Source: Deltaproteobacteria bacterium
GTDB taxonomy: Bacteria; Desulfobacterota; BSN033; UBA1163
DNA length: 36,764 bases
Assembly (NCBI GenBank): GCA_018333535.1
Contig: JAGXTA010000091.1
Span: 1 to 36,764 of the forward strand
Direction: 5' to 3'
Part shown: positions 7,816 to 15,699 of the stretch, piece by piece
Layout: each line of letters opens with the position of its first letter
How positions within the stretch are numbered: the stretch's first letter is position 1
Translations under genes and position numbers: made by a program
Notes under the pieces: generated by a model
What the model saw: the letters and a program-made list of their open reading frames with translations, nothing else
Told to the model about the DNA's origin: nothing
The model's database searches: none

Positions 7816-7838
7816 ACGCAAGATAAAGGAGAAAAACT

Positions 7839-8681
7839 ATGTGGGTAAACAGCGAATATAAAAGGCTGAAGACCGTCCTCCTGTGTAAGCCAACCTTTTA
7901 CAGGATCCTTCCCATCAACCTCACAGCCAAGAAATACATAGAGTCTGGCCAACTTCCAAATATTCACAGGGCAATAGAAGAGCACGAGGAGTTGGTTCGG
8001 ATATATGAAAATTTCGGTGTTGAAGTGATTATGATGGAACCGGATCCTGATCTGCCCTACCAAACATTCACGAGAGATTTTGCATCTATGACTCCTAAGG
8101 GCGCGGTGATCTCCCGCATGCACGTGTCAGAGAGGCAAAGGGAGCCTGTCGTGGGCGCAGATATACTTGTTGAACACAGCATTCCTATTGCTGGTTTTAT
8201 AACGAGGGGGACATGTGAGGGGGGAGACTACATGTTTCTGGATGAGCATACCCTTGTCGTCGGCTGTGGAGGAAGATCGAATAGTGAGGGTATACAGTAC
8301 TTGAAAGATATGTCGCCGCGTTTGGGTCTCGAAATAATTCCAGTTATGTTCCATGGTGATTTTGTTCATATGGATTGCGTTGGAAACATCATTGGCGAAA
8401 AACTGATTATCGCATGCCTCGATGCTCTTCCTGCGAGCTACGTCGATATCTTAAAGGAGCGCCACTTCACGATAATCAATATCCCGGCTGCGTCTGTTCC
8501 CGATCTAAGCGCCAATGTTATGGCTTTGGATGAAAAGACCATACTAAGTCATGCATCAAATAATAGAGTGAACGATGAGCTCAAAGCGCTTGGTTTCGAG
8601 GTTCTTACTGTAAACATCCCTGAACTTCTAAAAGCGGGCGGAGGAATACATTGTAATGTTTTTCCAGTGCAAAGGACGTAA
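7839..8681 (+). CDS. DDAH / arginine deiminase-like guanidino hydrolase
   Basis: The 280-aa protein belongs to the guanidino-group-modifying (amidinotransferase-fold) superfamily. Visible active-site elements are FTRD (D80), CEGGD (E127-D130), VHMD with the catalytic His (H177) and the terminal GGGIHC with the nucleophilic Cys (C272). Members hydrolyse arginine, dimethylarginine or related guanidino compounds to ureido products through a covalent thiouronium intermediate. Its length fits the compact DDAH type rather than the roughly 400-aa ArcA. Good ribosome site (AAAGGAG). The OTC tail directly upstream and the carbamate kinase operon before that suggest it supplies the ureido substrate (citrulline or an analogue). 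Exact specificity is not readable. Confidence 0.8.
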   Translation: MWVNSEYKRLKTVLLCKPTFYRILPINLTAKKYIESGQLPNIHRAIEEHEELVRIYENFGVEVIMMEPDPDLPYQTFTRDFASMTPKGAVISRMHVSERQREPVVGADILVEHSIPIAGFITRGTCEGGDYMFLDEHTLVVGCGGRSNSEGIQYLKDMSPRLGLEIIPVMFHGDFVHMDCVGNIIGEKLIIACLDALPASYVDILKERHFTIINIPAASVPDLSANVMALDEKTILSHASNNRVNDELKALGFEVLTVNIPELLKAGGGIHCNVFPVQRT

Positions 8682-8704
8682 TGTAGTTCCATTCATTCAG
8701 ACGA

Positions 8705-8825
8705 TAGTGTAGTGTCTCATGAATGGCTGGAGTTATTTACATGTAAATTTATAGGCCAAGACCTTCTAATATTACGCAAATACTTAGGAGGAAATACCTC
8801 CAGTTGTTTAAGAGACACTACACTA
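8705..8825. repeat. Roughly 121-bp inverted-repeat element (MITE-like)
   Basis: TAGTGTAGTGTCTC at 8705-8718 is exactly reverse-complemented at 8812-8825, and the match resumes at CTGGAG after eight mismatched bases, giving imperfect 27-28-base terminal arms. The interior contains a small GGAGG/CCTCC stem. It abuts the IS256-family relic and could be the end of an insertion sequence or a non-autonomous derivative. No clear target duplication was seen. Confidence 0.5.
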
Positions 8826-9425
8826 GTGGTGACGCTACAAGCAAGTGGGATACATGACACTATAGGGAAGAAGAACATCGTTGGGCTATGGCAGGGGGCC
8901 ACAGAGAATGCCACTGTCTGCACGAACCTTTTAAATGACACGGAGAGGCGCGGGCTGGACATGGGGAAGGACTACCTTTTAGTGCTTGATGTCTCTAAGG
9001 TGCTGAGGTCAGCCGTGGCGAGGAAGTTCGGGAGCAACTTCCGCATGGCGGATTACGATAAGGCAAAGGAGTCCCTTGATTTGACCAAAAGGTATCTGGA
9101 GAGGCTTAATCCGTCTGCGGCGGCGAGCCTGAGGGAGGGGCTTGAGGAAACACTCGCGGTGCATTGGTTATGCGTCAACAGGGCTTTTAAGGAAGACCCT
9201 CTCGACCACAAACCCGATTGAATCCCGTTTCTCCATAACCTGCAACATCACTGGACGGGTGAAAAAATGGAACGGCGGGGATAATATGGTTCAGAGATGG
9301 ACAGTGACAACACTTTTTTCAAGGCAGAGAAGAAGTTCAAGCGCATAAAGGGCTATAGGGAAATCCCAAAACTCATAGCTGCATTAGGGCAGAAAAATTT
9401 TGAAAGAAAGGAGATGGTAGCTTAA
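8817..9425 (+). pseudogene. IS256 (mutator) family transposase relic, frameshifted and deleted
   Basis: Similarity starts near LVVTLQ, continues through KKNIVGLWQGATENATVC and GLDMGKDYLLVLDVSKVLRSA, and on to NPSAAASLREGLEETLAV; these are landmark motifs of IS256-type transposases. Near 9180-9200 the frame breaks: the expected LRKTLSTTNPIES continues in another frame, then the C-terminal AEKKFKRIKGYREIPKLI ends in a third frame at TAA 9425. The N-terminal third is missing and the expected middle region (HKRRNV motif) is absent. An open frame exists back to GTG 8712, but its first part is only the inverted-repeat element. Confidence 0.8.
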
Positions 9426-9511
9426 GATATGGGCAAGAGTGTCCTTCCTAATTCAATAAAAGGAAGGGACAACATCGGGCTATGCAAAAACGCTAAAAAG
9501 GAGGGTTTAAA

Positions 9512-10528
9512 ATGAGAAAGAAAATGATCCTGTTTTTGGTACTTTCGGTTGGGATGATGGGCCTGCTTTCCGGCCCTAACAAGGCAAGTGCCCAGAAAAA
9601 GGTTTATAACCTCAAACTTCAATCCTATTACTCTCCCGCAATGATTAGCGGCGACAAGAAATTTGCGGAGACCATTGAAAAGATGAGTAACGGCCGCATT
9701 AAGGTAACCGTTTTCTCAGGTGGCGAACTCGTTGCATCCGATCAAATCCTTCATGCCGTGAAGGCGGGAACAGTGGACATTGGGCATGGTTATGGCGCAT
9801 ACTATCCAGATGTTGCCATTGGAATTATCGAAAGCGGCCTTCCTATGGCATGGAATAGTGCAGTTGAGGCAGAACTACTTTATGAGCAGTACGGGCTTTT
9901 GCCTTTGGTTTCAGAATCATATAAGAAGGCTGGAGTTCACTACCTTGGGCCGACTTGGGCAGCTCCCTATGCTATTCTCACAAAGAAACCTATTGCCAAT
10001 CTCGATGACCTAAGAAAGCTCAAAATCCGAACCACGGCGGGGGCCGCAAAAATGTTCAACAAGGTTGGAGTTTCTACTGTCTATCTGCCTCCCGAAGAAG
10101 TTTATCTTGCTCTTTCAACTGGACAAATCGATGGCGTGCTCTACGGCTGCGCCGAAGAGTACAAGATAAACAAGTTCTACGAGGTGGCCCCTTACTATTG
10201 TACTTCATTCATATTGAACCCCATTGTAGATTGCATGGTGATAAATGAAAAAGTGTGGAGCCAGCTCCCTGATGATTTGAAGTCAATTCTGACTACAGCT
10301 ACCTATCGAGCCCGTTGGCACTATTACATGAGTGTTTTCGCAAAGGAGTATTCGGTCCGGGAGGAGATATTCAAAGGCAAACTGACCAGCCTGCCGCCTG
10401 AGGATATAGAGAAACTGACGAATGCGGCTTTTAGCGTGTGGGAGGAAGAGGCAAAAAAATCTCCTAGTAATGCGCGCGCTGTGAATTTGCTGAAGGATCT
10501 AAACAAGAAATTAGGCCGCTTAAAATAA
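9512..10528 (+). CDS. dctP: TRAP transporter solute-binding protein (DctP type)
   Basis: This 338-aa exported protein has a Sec signal peptide (about residues 1-27, ending ASAQ). The mature chain has DctP features: KKFAETIEKMSNGRIKVTVFSGGEL, AVKAGTVDIGHG, the domain-swap helix region and LRKLKIRT, in which the conserved arginine normally salt-bridges a substrate carboxylate. It delivers a carboxylate or amino-acid-like ligand in the periplasm to the membrane permeases encoded downstream. Strong ribosome site (AAGGAGGG). A MITE-like element separates it from the permease genes, so co-transcription may be changed. Confidence 0.92.
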   Translation: MRKKMILFLVLSVGMMGLLSGPNKASAQKKVYNLKLQSYYSPAMISGDKKFAETIEKMSNGRIKVTVFSGGELVASDQILHAVKAGTVDIGHGYGAYYPDVAIGIIESGLPMAWNSAVEAELLYEQYGLLPLVSESYKKAGVHYLGPTWAAPYAILTKKPIANLDDLRKLKIRTTAGAAKMFNKVGVSTVYLPPEEVYLALSTGQIDGVLYGCAEEYKINKFYEVAPYYCTSFILNPIVDCMVINEKVWSQLPDDLKSILTTATYRARWHYYMSVFAKEYSVREEIFKGKLTSLPPEDIEKLTNAAFSVWEEEAKKSPSNARAVNLLKDLNKKLGRLK

Positions 10529-10542
10529 GTTTTAGTAAGGAT

Positions 10543-10831
10543 GTGGCATATCATTCTTGTCCAAAATAGGTTTTAAAAAGTTCGTATTTTGGACAGCAAA
10601 GTGCTTATGAAGGTGCGGATATCCCTTGAATCCTTTGAATTAACCCTGTTTAAAGGCAATTTGAGGCCATAAAACGTTCTTGTTGCCAAATTATCTTGGA
10701 CAGCAAAATGAATCAGATTAAAAAAAGGATGGAACCTGGTTTTGAAAAGCTGTAAAACTTGTCCAAAAAGCCAATAATTTCAATGGGTCCCTTAAATATT
10801 TAGGTTATTTTGGACAGCACTGGTGGCATAT
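10543..10831. mobile_element. MITE of about 271 bp with 9-bp target duplication
   Basis: The direct repeat GTGGCATAT at 10543-10551 and 10823-10831 flanks an element at 10552-10822. Its ends are inverted repeats: CATTCTTGTCCAAAATA against CAGTGCTGTCCAAAATA, 14 of 17 identical with the inner 11 exact. The inner sequence holds further copies of the end motif (TATTTTGGACAGCA at 10585, CTTGGACAGCA at 10695, TGTCCAAAA at 10760). No coding frame is present. Size, ends and duplication together indicate a non-autonomous transposon inserted between dctP and dctQ. Confidence 0.65.
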
Positions 10832-10887
10832 ATCCTCATAAAAGTGGGTACACGCATCCATTAAAAATTTAAAGACTGAGCTTAACT

Positions 10888-11400
10888 ATGACAAATGGGC
10901 TGGTCAAAGTTCTTAAGGCGATTGATACATTGAGTCGATGGTCTGGGAAGGCTATGAGATGGCTGATTTATGTTCTTGTTATTATCATCATGTACGAGGT
11001 TACTTTGCGGTATATCTTTGGGCTTCCGACTGTTTGGGTTTTTGAGGCATCAACTATGGTATTTGGTGCCCTTGCGCTTGGGTCTGGAGCTTACGCTCAG
11101 GTTAACAAGGCGCATGTTTCGATGGATCTCTTCTACCGAGGAAGGTCCAAAAGGACGAAGGCCGTCATGGATGCGTGTACTTATCCGTTATTCATCGGAT
11201 TTCTTATTGTCCTAATGTGGAAATCAGGAGCATACGCTTACCTTTCTCTTGCCAGATTAGAGCATTCAACTACCGCTTGGGGACCTCCTCTTTACCTAAT
11301 AAAAACGGCGATACCGGTCGCCACAGCACTATTGGCCCTTCAAGGCTTTGCTGACTTTGTTCGTAATGTCGCATTTGCTATCACTGGGGGGGACCTTTAA
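10888..11400 (+). CDS. dctQ: TRAP transporter small permease (DctQ)
   Basis: The 170-aa protein has four hydrophobic segments (about residues 22-42, 53-75, 96-116 and 133-155), the size and topology of DctQ four-helix membrane subunits. Conserved-looking features are EVTLRYIFGLPTVWVFEAS after helix 1 and the acidic/basic loop VNKAHVSMDLFYRG. It pairs with the large permease to form the membrane part of the TRAP transporter. Its stop shares a base with the start of dctM, so the two are translationally coupled. Confidence 0.9.
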   Translation: MTNGLVKVLKAIDTLSRWSGKAMRWLIYVLVIIIMYEVTLRYIFGLPTVWVFEASTMVFGALALGSGAYAQVNKAHVSMDLFYRGRSKRTKAVMDACTYPLFIGFLIVLMWKSGAYAYLSLARLEHSTTAWGPPLYLIKTAIPVATALLALQGFADFVRNVAFAITGGDL

Positions 11401-12716
11401 TGAGCGCCGAAACCCTCACAATCGTTATGTTTGCTTGCATGTTGTTTGTCATGGCCTCTGGACTGCCCATTGCTTTTGTTCTCGGAAGCCTCGGAGTCAT
11501 ATTTGCCCTCTTCCTTTGGGGGCCAAGTGCTCTTGATTTGGTTTATTTTGCTGCAATCGATGTAGTAAAAAGTTTTGTACTGATTGCCGTACCACTGTTT
11601 ATATTTATGGGCCTTATGCTGCAAGAGTCTGGGATAGCCGATGACCTTTTTGATGCCATCTATGTTTGGGCTGGACGAATAAAGGGTGCCCTGGGCATGG
11701 GTACAATTGCCATTTGTGCGCTCATGGCTGCGATGGTCGGCATTAGCGGAGCTGCAACTTTGTCTATGGGCGTTATTGCGGTTCCTGCTATGCTTAAAAG
11801 AAACTATTCCAAAAGGATAGCCATTGGCCTAGTTCAGGCTGGCGGAGCATTGGGATTTTTGATTCCCCCGAGCGTAATGATGATAATGTATGGATTCATC
11901 GCCGGAGTTTCCGTGGGCAAGCTGTTTGCAGCAGGTATTATTCCAGGTTTGATGCTTGCTTCAATGTATATTATTTACATAGGAATACGATGCTATGCCC
12001 AACCCCAGATGGGCCCTGCTCTCCCTTCTGAGGAACGGGCGACTTTAAAACAAAAGCTGAGAATGACAAAGGTATTAGTCTTGCCCGCTATCTTAGTGGT
12101 TGTGGTGTTGGGTTTTATCTTTCTCGGTATAACGTCGCCCACAGAGGCATCAGCTGTTGGCGCTTTAGGGGCTGTCGTGTGTGCGGCCATCAAGAGAAAG
12201 CTTACATGGGATAGATTGCAGAAGGCTGCGCTGCGAACGGTGGAACTCTGCGGGTTTTCTTTTTGGATTGTTCTGGGTGCAATTGTATTCAGCAAAGTTT
12301 ACACAGGATTGGGTGCAGCTGGAGTAATTAGAGACACCATTTCCAATCTAGAGATTAGTCCGTGGGGCGTCTTGCTAGTAATGCAACTTAGTTTTTTTTT
12401 ACTCGGCATGTTTCTTGATGATATCGCGATCCTTTTTATGTGCATGCCGATTTACATCCCTATTATTTCTTATCTTGGCTTTGACCAAGTTTGGTTCGCT
12501 ATCCTTTATATTCTGAACATGCAGATGGCTTATTTGACACCCCCTTATGGCGTTAACCTTTTTTATATGAAGGCCGTAGCTCCACCTGAAGTGACTCTCG
12601 GGGATATCTACATATCAATAATCCCTTTTGTGTGCTTACAAGCATTATGTCTTCTGATAATCATGGTCTTCCCGGGAATCGTCCTTTTTCTGCCAAATTT
12701 GATATTTTCGAGATAG
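11400..12716 (+). CDS. dctM: TRAP transporter large permease (DctM)
   Basis: The 438-aa, strongly hydrophobic protein fits DctM (about 12 helices, usual length 425-440). Family motifs include GLPIAFVLG near the N-terminus, VPLFIFMGLMLQESGIADDLF, the conserved MAAMVGISGAATLSMGVIAVPAMLKR and SPTEASAVGALGA. It uses a cation gradient (usually sodium) to import the ligand captured by the DctP protein. It starts on the last base of the dctQ stop (TAATG). The downstream dehydrogenase gene may belong to the same catabolic locus. Confidence 0.93.
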   Translation: MSAETLTIVMFACMLFVMASGLPIAFVLGSLGVIFALFLWGPSALDLVYFAAIDVVKSFVLIAVPLFIFMGLMLQESGIADDLFDAIYVWAGRIKGALGMGTIAICALMAAMVGISGAATLSMGVIAVPAMLKRNYSKRIAIGLVQAGGALGFLIPPSVMMIMYGFIAGVSVGKLFAAGIIPGLMLASMYIIYIGIRCYAQPQMGPALPSEERATLKQKLRMTKVLVLPAILVVVVLGFIFLGITSPTEASAVGALGAVVCAAIKRKLTWDRLQKAALRTVELCGFSFWIVLGAIVFSKVYTGLGAAGVIRDTISNLEISPWGVLLVMQLSFFLLGMFLDDIAILFMCMPIYIPIISYLGFDQVWFAILYILNMQMAYLTPPYGVNLFYMKAVAPPEVTLGDIYISIIPFVCLQALCLLIIMVFPGIVLFLPNLIFSR

Positions 12717-12936
12717 AGATTCGCGCATATCTATTTCTCTATCGTCCTCGGGAGGTGATGAATAAAATTAGTGGTCAATTAAATGGATAAGATTAAGCCC
12801 CTTTTTTATAACCCCCCCCTCATCACCCATTTACGGTGTTCCCAATGACCCATTTGCAAAACTGTTAAGTGGGAATATGGGGAGATCATTCAGCCAACTT
12901 TCACATAAGCATCTGACAAGAAAGGAGAGAGCTTTG

Positions 12937-13962
12937 ATGGAGAAAATAATTAATGTTGTTCAGTATGGCCTTGGCGCAATGGGGAGCTTGATGGTTCGGT
13001 TGGCCTCAGGCAAAGCTAACTTGGAGGTCGTTGGTGCGGTTTCGGCATCCGGAAGGTATTTAGGTGTGGACCTCGGCGAAGCTTCGGGGCTTGGGAAACA
13101 TCTGGGTGTTACCGTAAAATCATCCCTCGAGCAAGTGCTCGAGGAAACCAAAGCGGATGTGATATTGGATGCGACGGTGTCTACAATGACCGAACTTATG
13201 CCGGAGATTCTCCCCGCTATTCGGGCGGGGCTAAATGTTATCTCAGTAGCAGAGGAGCTGTCATATCCTTGGGAGCGGAGTCCTGATCTGGCGTCTGAGT
13301 TAGATCGAGCTGCAAAAGAACATGGAGTTACAGTCCTTGGCACAGGTTTAAATCCTGGCTTTTTGATGGATCTTTTACCACTTAATCTTTCAGGAATCTG
13401 CGGGTCTGTAACGGCCGTCCGGGTGAGGCGAGTGACTGATTTTTCAGTATACGGACAAAGCGTAATGAAACATATTGGAGCCAACTTGACACCTGAGGAG
13501 TTTGAACGTGGTCTTCAGAATCGTTCAGTAGTATTGCATGTTGGGCTTCCCGAGTCGATTCAGATGGTGGCCAGAGGACTCAATTGGAAACTTGACCAGC
13601 TAAAGGAGGACCGCCGCGCCTTGGTTACCCGTACCGATCGTTTAGCAGAGAGTATAAAGGTACAAAAAGGACGAGTATGTGGGTTTTGGCAAACGGCCCG
13701 AGGCCAGGCAAAAGGAAATACTATTGAGTTGGAAATTTATGGCATAATATTACCCAATCCTTCGGAGGACGAGGTTTCGCCTGGGACCTGGATTAAAATT
13801 GAAGGAGATCCTGGTATTAATGTGGCTATTTCTGGAGGTATTTGTCAAGCAGGAGGGTTAGGAACTGTGACACATGCAGTCAACGCAATCCCTTTGGTAG
13901 TTGATGCGAAGCCGGGGTTACTTACCGTGAGGGAATTGCCCGTGGCCTCTTGCCTCCCTTAA
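12937..13962 (+). CDS. ord: 2,4-diaminopentanoate dehydrogenase-like NAD(P)-dependent oxidoreductase
   Basis: The 341-aa protein opens with an NAD(P)-binding Rossmann motif (QYGLGAMGS, 9-17) and follows the DapB-like fold of amino-acid dehydrogenases such as 2,4-diaminopentanoate dehydrogenase of ornithine fermentation: ILDATVSTMTELMPEI, AGLNVISVAEELSYPW, GTGLNPGFLMDLLPL and a C-terminal TVTHAVNAIPLVVDAKPGL. I start at the ATG following AAGGAGAGAG; an upstream in-frame ATG at 12877 has no comparable site. Ornithine aminomutase and racemase genes, needed for the full clostridial pathway, are not in the window, so the real substrate may be another diamino acid. Context with transporter and arginine-type genes fits amino-acid catabolism. 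Confidence 0.75.
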   Translation: MEKIINVVQYGLGAMGSLMVRLASGKANLEVVGAVSASGRYLGVDLGEASGLGKHLGVTVKSSLEQVLEETKADVILDATVSTMTELMPEILPAIRAGLNVISVAEELSYPWERSPDLASELDRAAKEHGVTVLGTGLNPGFLMDLLPLNLSGICGSVTAVRVRRVTDFSVYGQSVMKHIGANLTPEEFERGLQNRSVVLHVGLPESIQMVARGLNWKLDQLKEDRRALVTRTDRLAESIKVQKGRVCGFWQTARGQAKGNTIELEIYGIILPNPSEDEVSPGTWIKIEGDPGINVAISGGICQAGGLGTVTHAVNAIPLVVDAKPGLLTVRELPVASCLP

Positions 13963-14184
13963 TATTAGAGTGATAATATAGCAACTAATTTCAACTTTAC
14001 CCGATTGTAAGATTAAGGTAATTCAGCTTGCAATAATTCACAAGAAATAATGTAACCATTAAAATGGCGAAAAAATATCAACTAAGTATATGCTATTTTA
14101 GAGGTATTTCTTTGTCCGAGGGAGTGTGTCACCTTTGATGGGAAAAGAGGCTTCTGCCGAAACAGGGAAAACCAGGGAGGAACA

Positions 14185-15173
14185 TTATCTATTACCACTC
14201 GAACCTGGGGTCAGGCTTGCAATATTGCAATTTAGGAAAAGGTATCTGATAGCTTTGTCATCTTCTCTGCCAAATCCAAGTCTATTCTGGATCTTATATC
14301 TTATTTGTAAGCGCTTCGCTGCCGAACTTAGTGTCGTAACATCACGTCCTATTAGTTCCCCAAGTGTGCCTGTCCCGTGCTCCATCACCAACCATGCCGC
14401 CATCCCACGGGCTTTGGATACCTTGTGATCTCTGCCCGAAACCAAGAAATCCCCCTCTTGAAGCGAAAAAAATTTGCATACCTCTTGGATGATCCTGTCG
14501 AGACCCACTCTATGTCTGGGGCTCGGTCCCCCCTTCGTCATCACTCGGTCAATGAATTCATCATCGCCGAGTATCCGGCTGTCTGTCTCGGATCCCACGT
14601 GGCACTCCTTGCGATAGTTTCCTCTCTTGCCTTCCTGGATGAATCGACCATTAAATTTCTGGGCTGACGATTCTTTCTTTGAAAATTGAGAGAACACCCA
14701 ATCTGTCGTAAGCCATGGAATCACTTCCCGTCCAAGATAAGCACGATGGCCGCCCCACAGATAGTCCTCCGGCTCTTTAACAATCCCTGCCCTTACAGGA
14801 TTGAGGTGAATGTAGCGGGTCAATTCCAGCAGATATACACCGCATCCCCCCACACCAAAACTGCCTTGTAACGCCCTTGAAAAAGATGCCCCGACTGACC
14901 CTGACGCCAGTTGATCCACCGGGTGTAACGAAAGCTCAAATACTGTATGATTCATGAAAGAGGAATATCGGCCACTTGCATTACCATGTGGACATGATTG
15001 CTCATAAGGCAGAAGGCGTGGATACGATGCCTGAACCGATCGATCCACTCTTGCACTAAGAGGTAGAAGCGAGTCCGATCACGGTTATCAAAGAATATGG
15101 CATGCCCCGCGTTGCCGCGCAGGATCACATGATAGAGAGCTCCCGGATAGTAGACTCTTGGCTTACGAGGCAT
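14185..15173 (-). pseudogene. REP-associated tyrosine (Y1) transposase, broken
   Basis: Minus-strand reading from ATG 15173 starts MPRKPRVYYPGALYHVILRG, a classic RAYT/IS200-like start, with the HUH motif in SNHVHMVMQ. After PLS an in-frame TGA appears where the family has PLSR (CGA to TGA is the simple explanation); the same frame then continues IIQYLSFRYTRWINWRQGQ and GHLFQGRYKAVLV. A frameshift follows, and YLLELTRYIHLNPVRAGIV continues in another frame to a stop at 14185. The C-terminal part (about the last 110 codons) resembles the DnaA domain IV-like helix-turn-helix found in long RAYTs. At least one stop and one frameshift mean it is inactive. Confidence 0.85.
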
Positions 15174-15218
15174 GGCACTATATTAAATAATAAATTGCAA
15201 CATTGCAAGCCTGACCCC
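14207..15218. mobile_element. Insertion element with 28-bp terminal inverted repeats carrying a Y1 transposase
   Basis: The 28 bases at 14207-14234 (starting GGGGTCAGGCTTGCAATATT) and at 15191-15218 are reverse complements with one mismatch. They enclose about 1.0 kb occupied almost entirely by the REP-associated transposase pseudogene. The left arm lies inside the 3' end of that gene. Such TC-rich repeat ends around Y1 transposases are common in Desulfobacterota-type genomes; transposition here is by a single-strand mechanism, so long perfect inverted repeats are worth noting. Confidence 0.65.
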
Positions 15219-15342
15219 ATTCAGATCCCTCGGGGCTAACTTAAAGGATTGTTTTACAGAATTTTATATGATAATATTTTTTGGAAAGATCTCCTCATTT
15301 AATCAATCTGATGGAATTTGTCGTTAAGGAGGTGTTTAAAAT

Positions 15343-15552
15343 ATGAGCGAAATTTCTAATTTGACACCAATAGAAATCCAAAGGGCAGGATGGAACGCAT
15401 TGCGAAAACAGCTGGGATTCGTAGGGGCATTAAGATTTCTTTTGCAGTATGAAAAAGGTGAAGGCGATTACACAAAATTGAGGAGAAAAATGTTTAAAGG
15501 CGAAACTGCGGACACATTAATCCATAAAATGAGGAAAGAACGAAAAATATAG
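15343..15552 (+). CDS. Conserved-looking 69-aa protein
   Basis: A very strong ribosome site (AAGGAGGTG) precedes this 69-aa charged, helical protein (LTPIEIQRAGWNALRKQLG, then FVGALRFLLQYEKGEGDYTKLRRKMF). I have an impression of a widespread family of small proteins with an R-F-x-Q-x-E/D-x-G-x-GDYTK motif, sometimes found beside toxin genes, but cannot assign a function. No convincing toxin partner follows directly. It is the first gene after the Y1 transposase element and heads the accessory group up to 17833. Confidence 0.6.
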   Translation: MSEISNLTPIEIQRAGWNALRKQLGFVGALRFLLQYEKGEGDYTKLRRKMFKGETADTLIHKMRKERKI

Positions 15553-15579
15553 CGAGGTCGATCGCCTGGATCAATAGGA

Positions 15580-15699
15580 ATGGCTGGATTGACAAAAATA
15601 AGAGAAGGGATTAAAAGAGATATTAAATCCAAAGGGAAAAAAATCGATGTCGCTTCGACTCGAAACCGAGAACCAGAGAACAGAAGCTCAGGAGTGTAA
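15580..15699 (+). CDS. Possible 39-aa ORF, doubtful
   Basis: A short frame (MAGLTKIREGIKRDIKSKGK.., very basic) lies between the 69-aa gene and the pRiA4b ORF-3-like gene, with a weak AGGA upstream and a TAATG overlap with the next start. The arrangement would allow coupling, but codon use and composition give no support and no family is recognised. It may be only untranslated leader. Confidence 0.2.
   Translation: MAGLTKIREGIKRDIKSKGKKIDVASTRNREPENRSSGV

Noticed and set aside
9441-9470. GTCCTTCC / GGAAGGGAC stem before dctP as a riboswitch or attenuator
   Set aside because: Arms need a bulge and the loop is AT-rich without any known riboswitch signature; probably a leftover of the IS256 relic.
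12750-12783. Short frame MNKISGQLNG as a leader peptide before the dehydrogenase gene
   Set aside because: The GGAGGTG lies directly on the ATG with no spacer, and the codons show no amino-acid bias typical of attenuators.
14126-14428. Plus-strand open frame of 100 codons starting MSPLMGKEASAE
   Set aside because: It runs antisense to the C-terminal part of the Y1 transposase relic and has no ribosome site or recognisable family; the minus strand explains the sequence.
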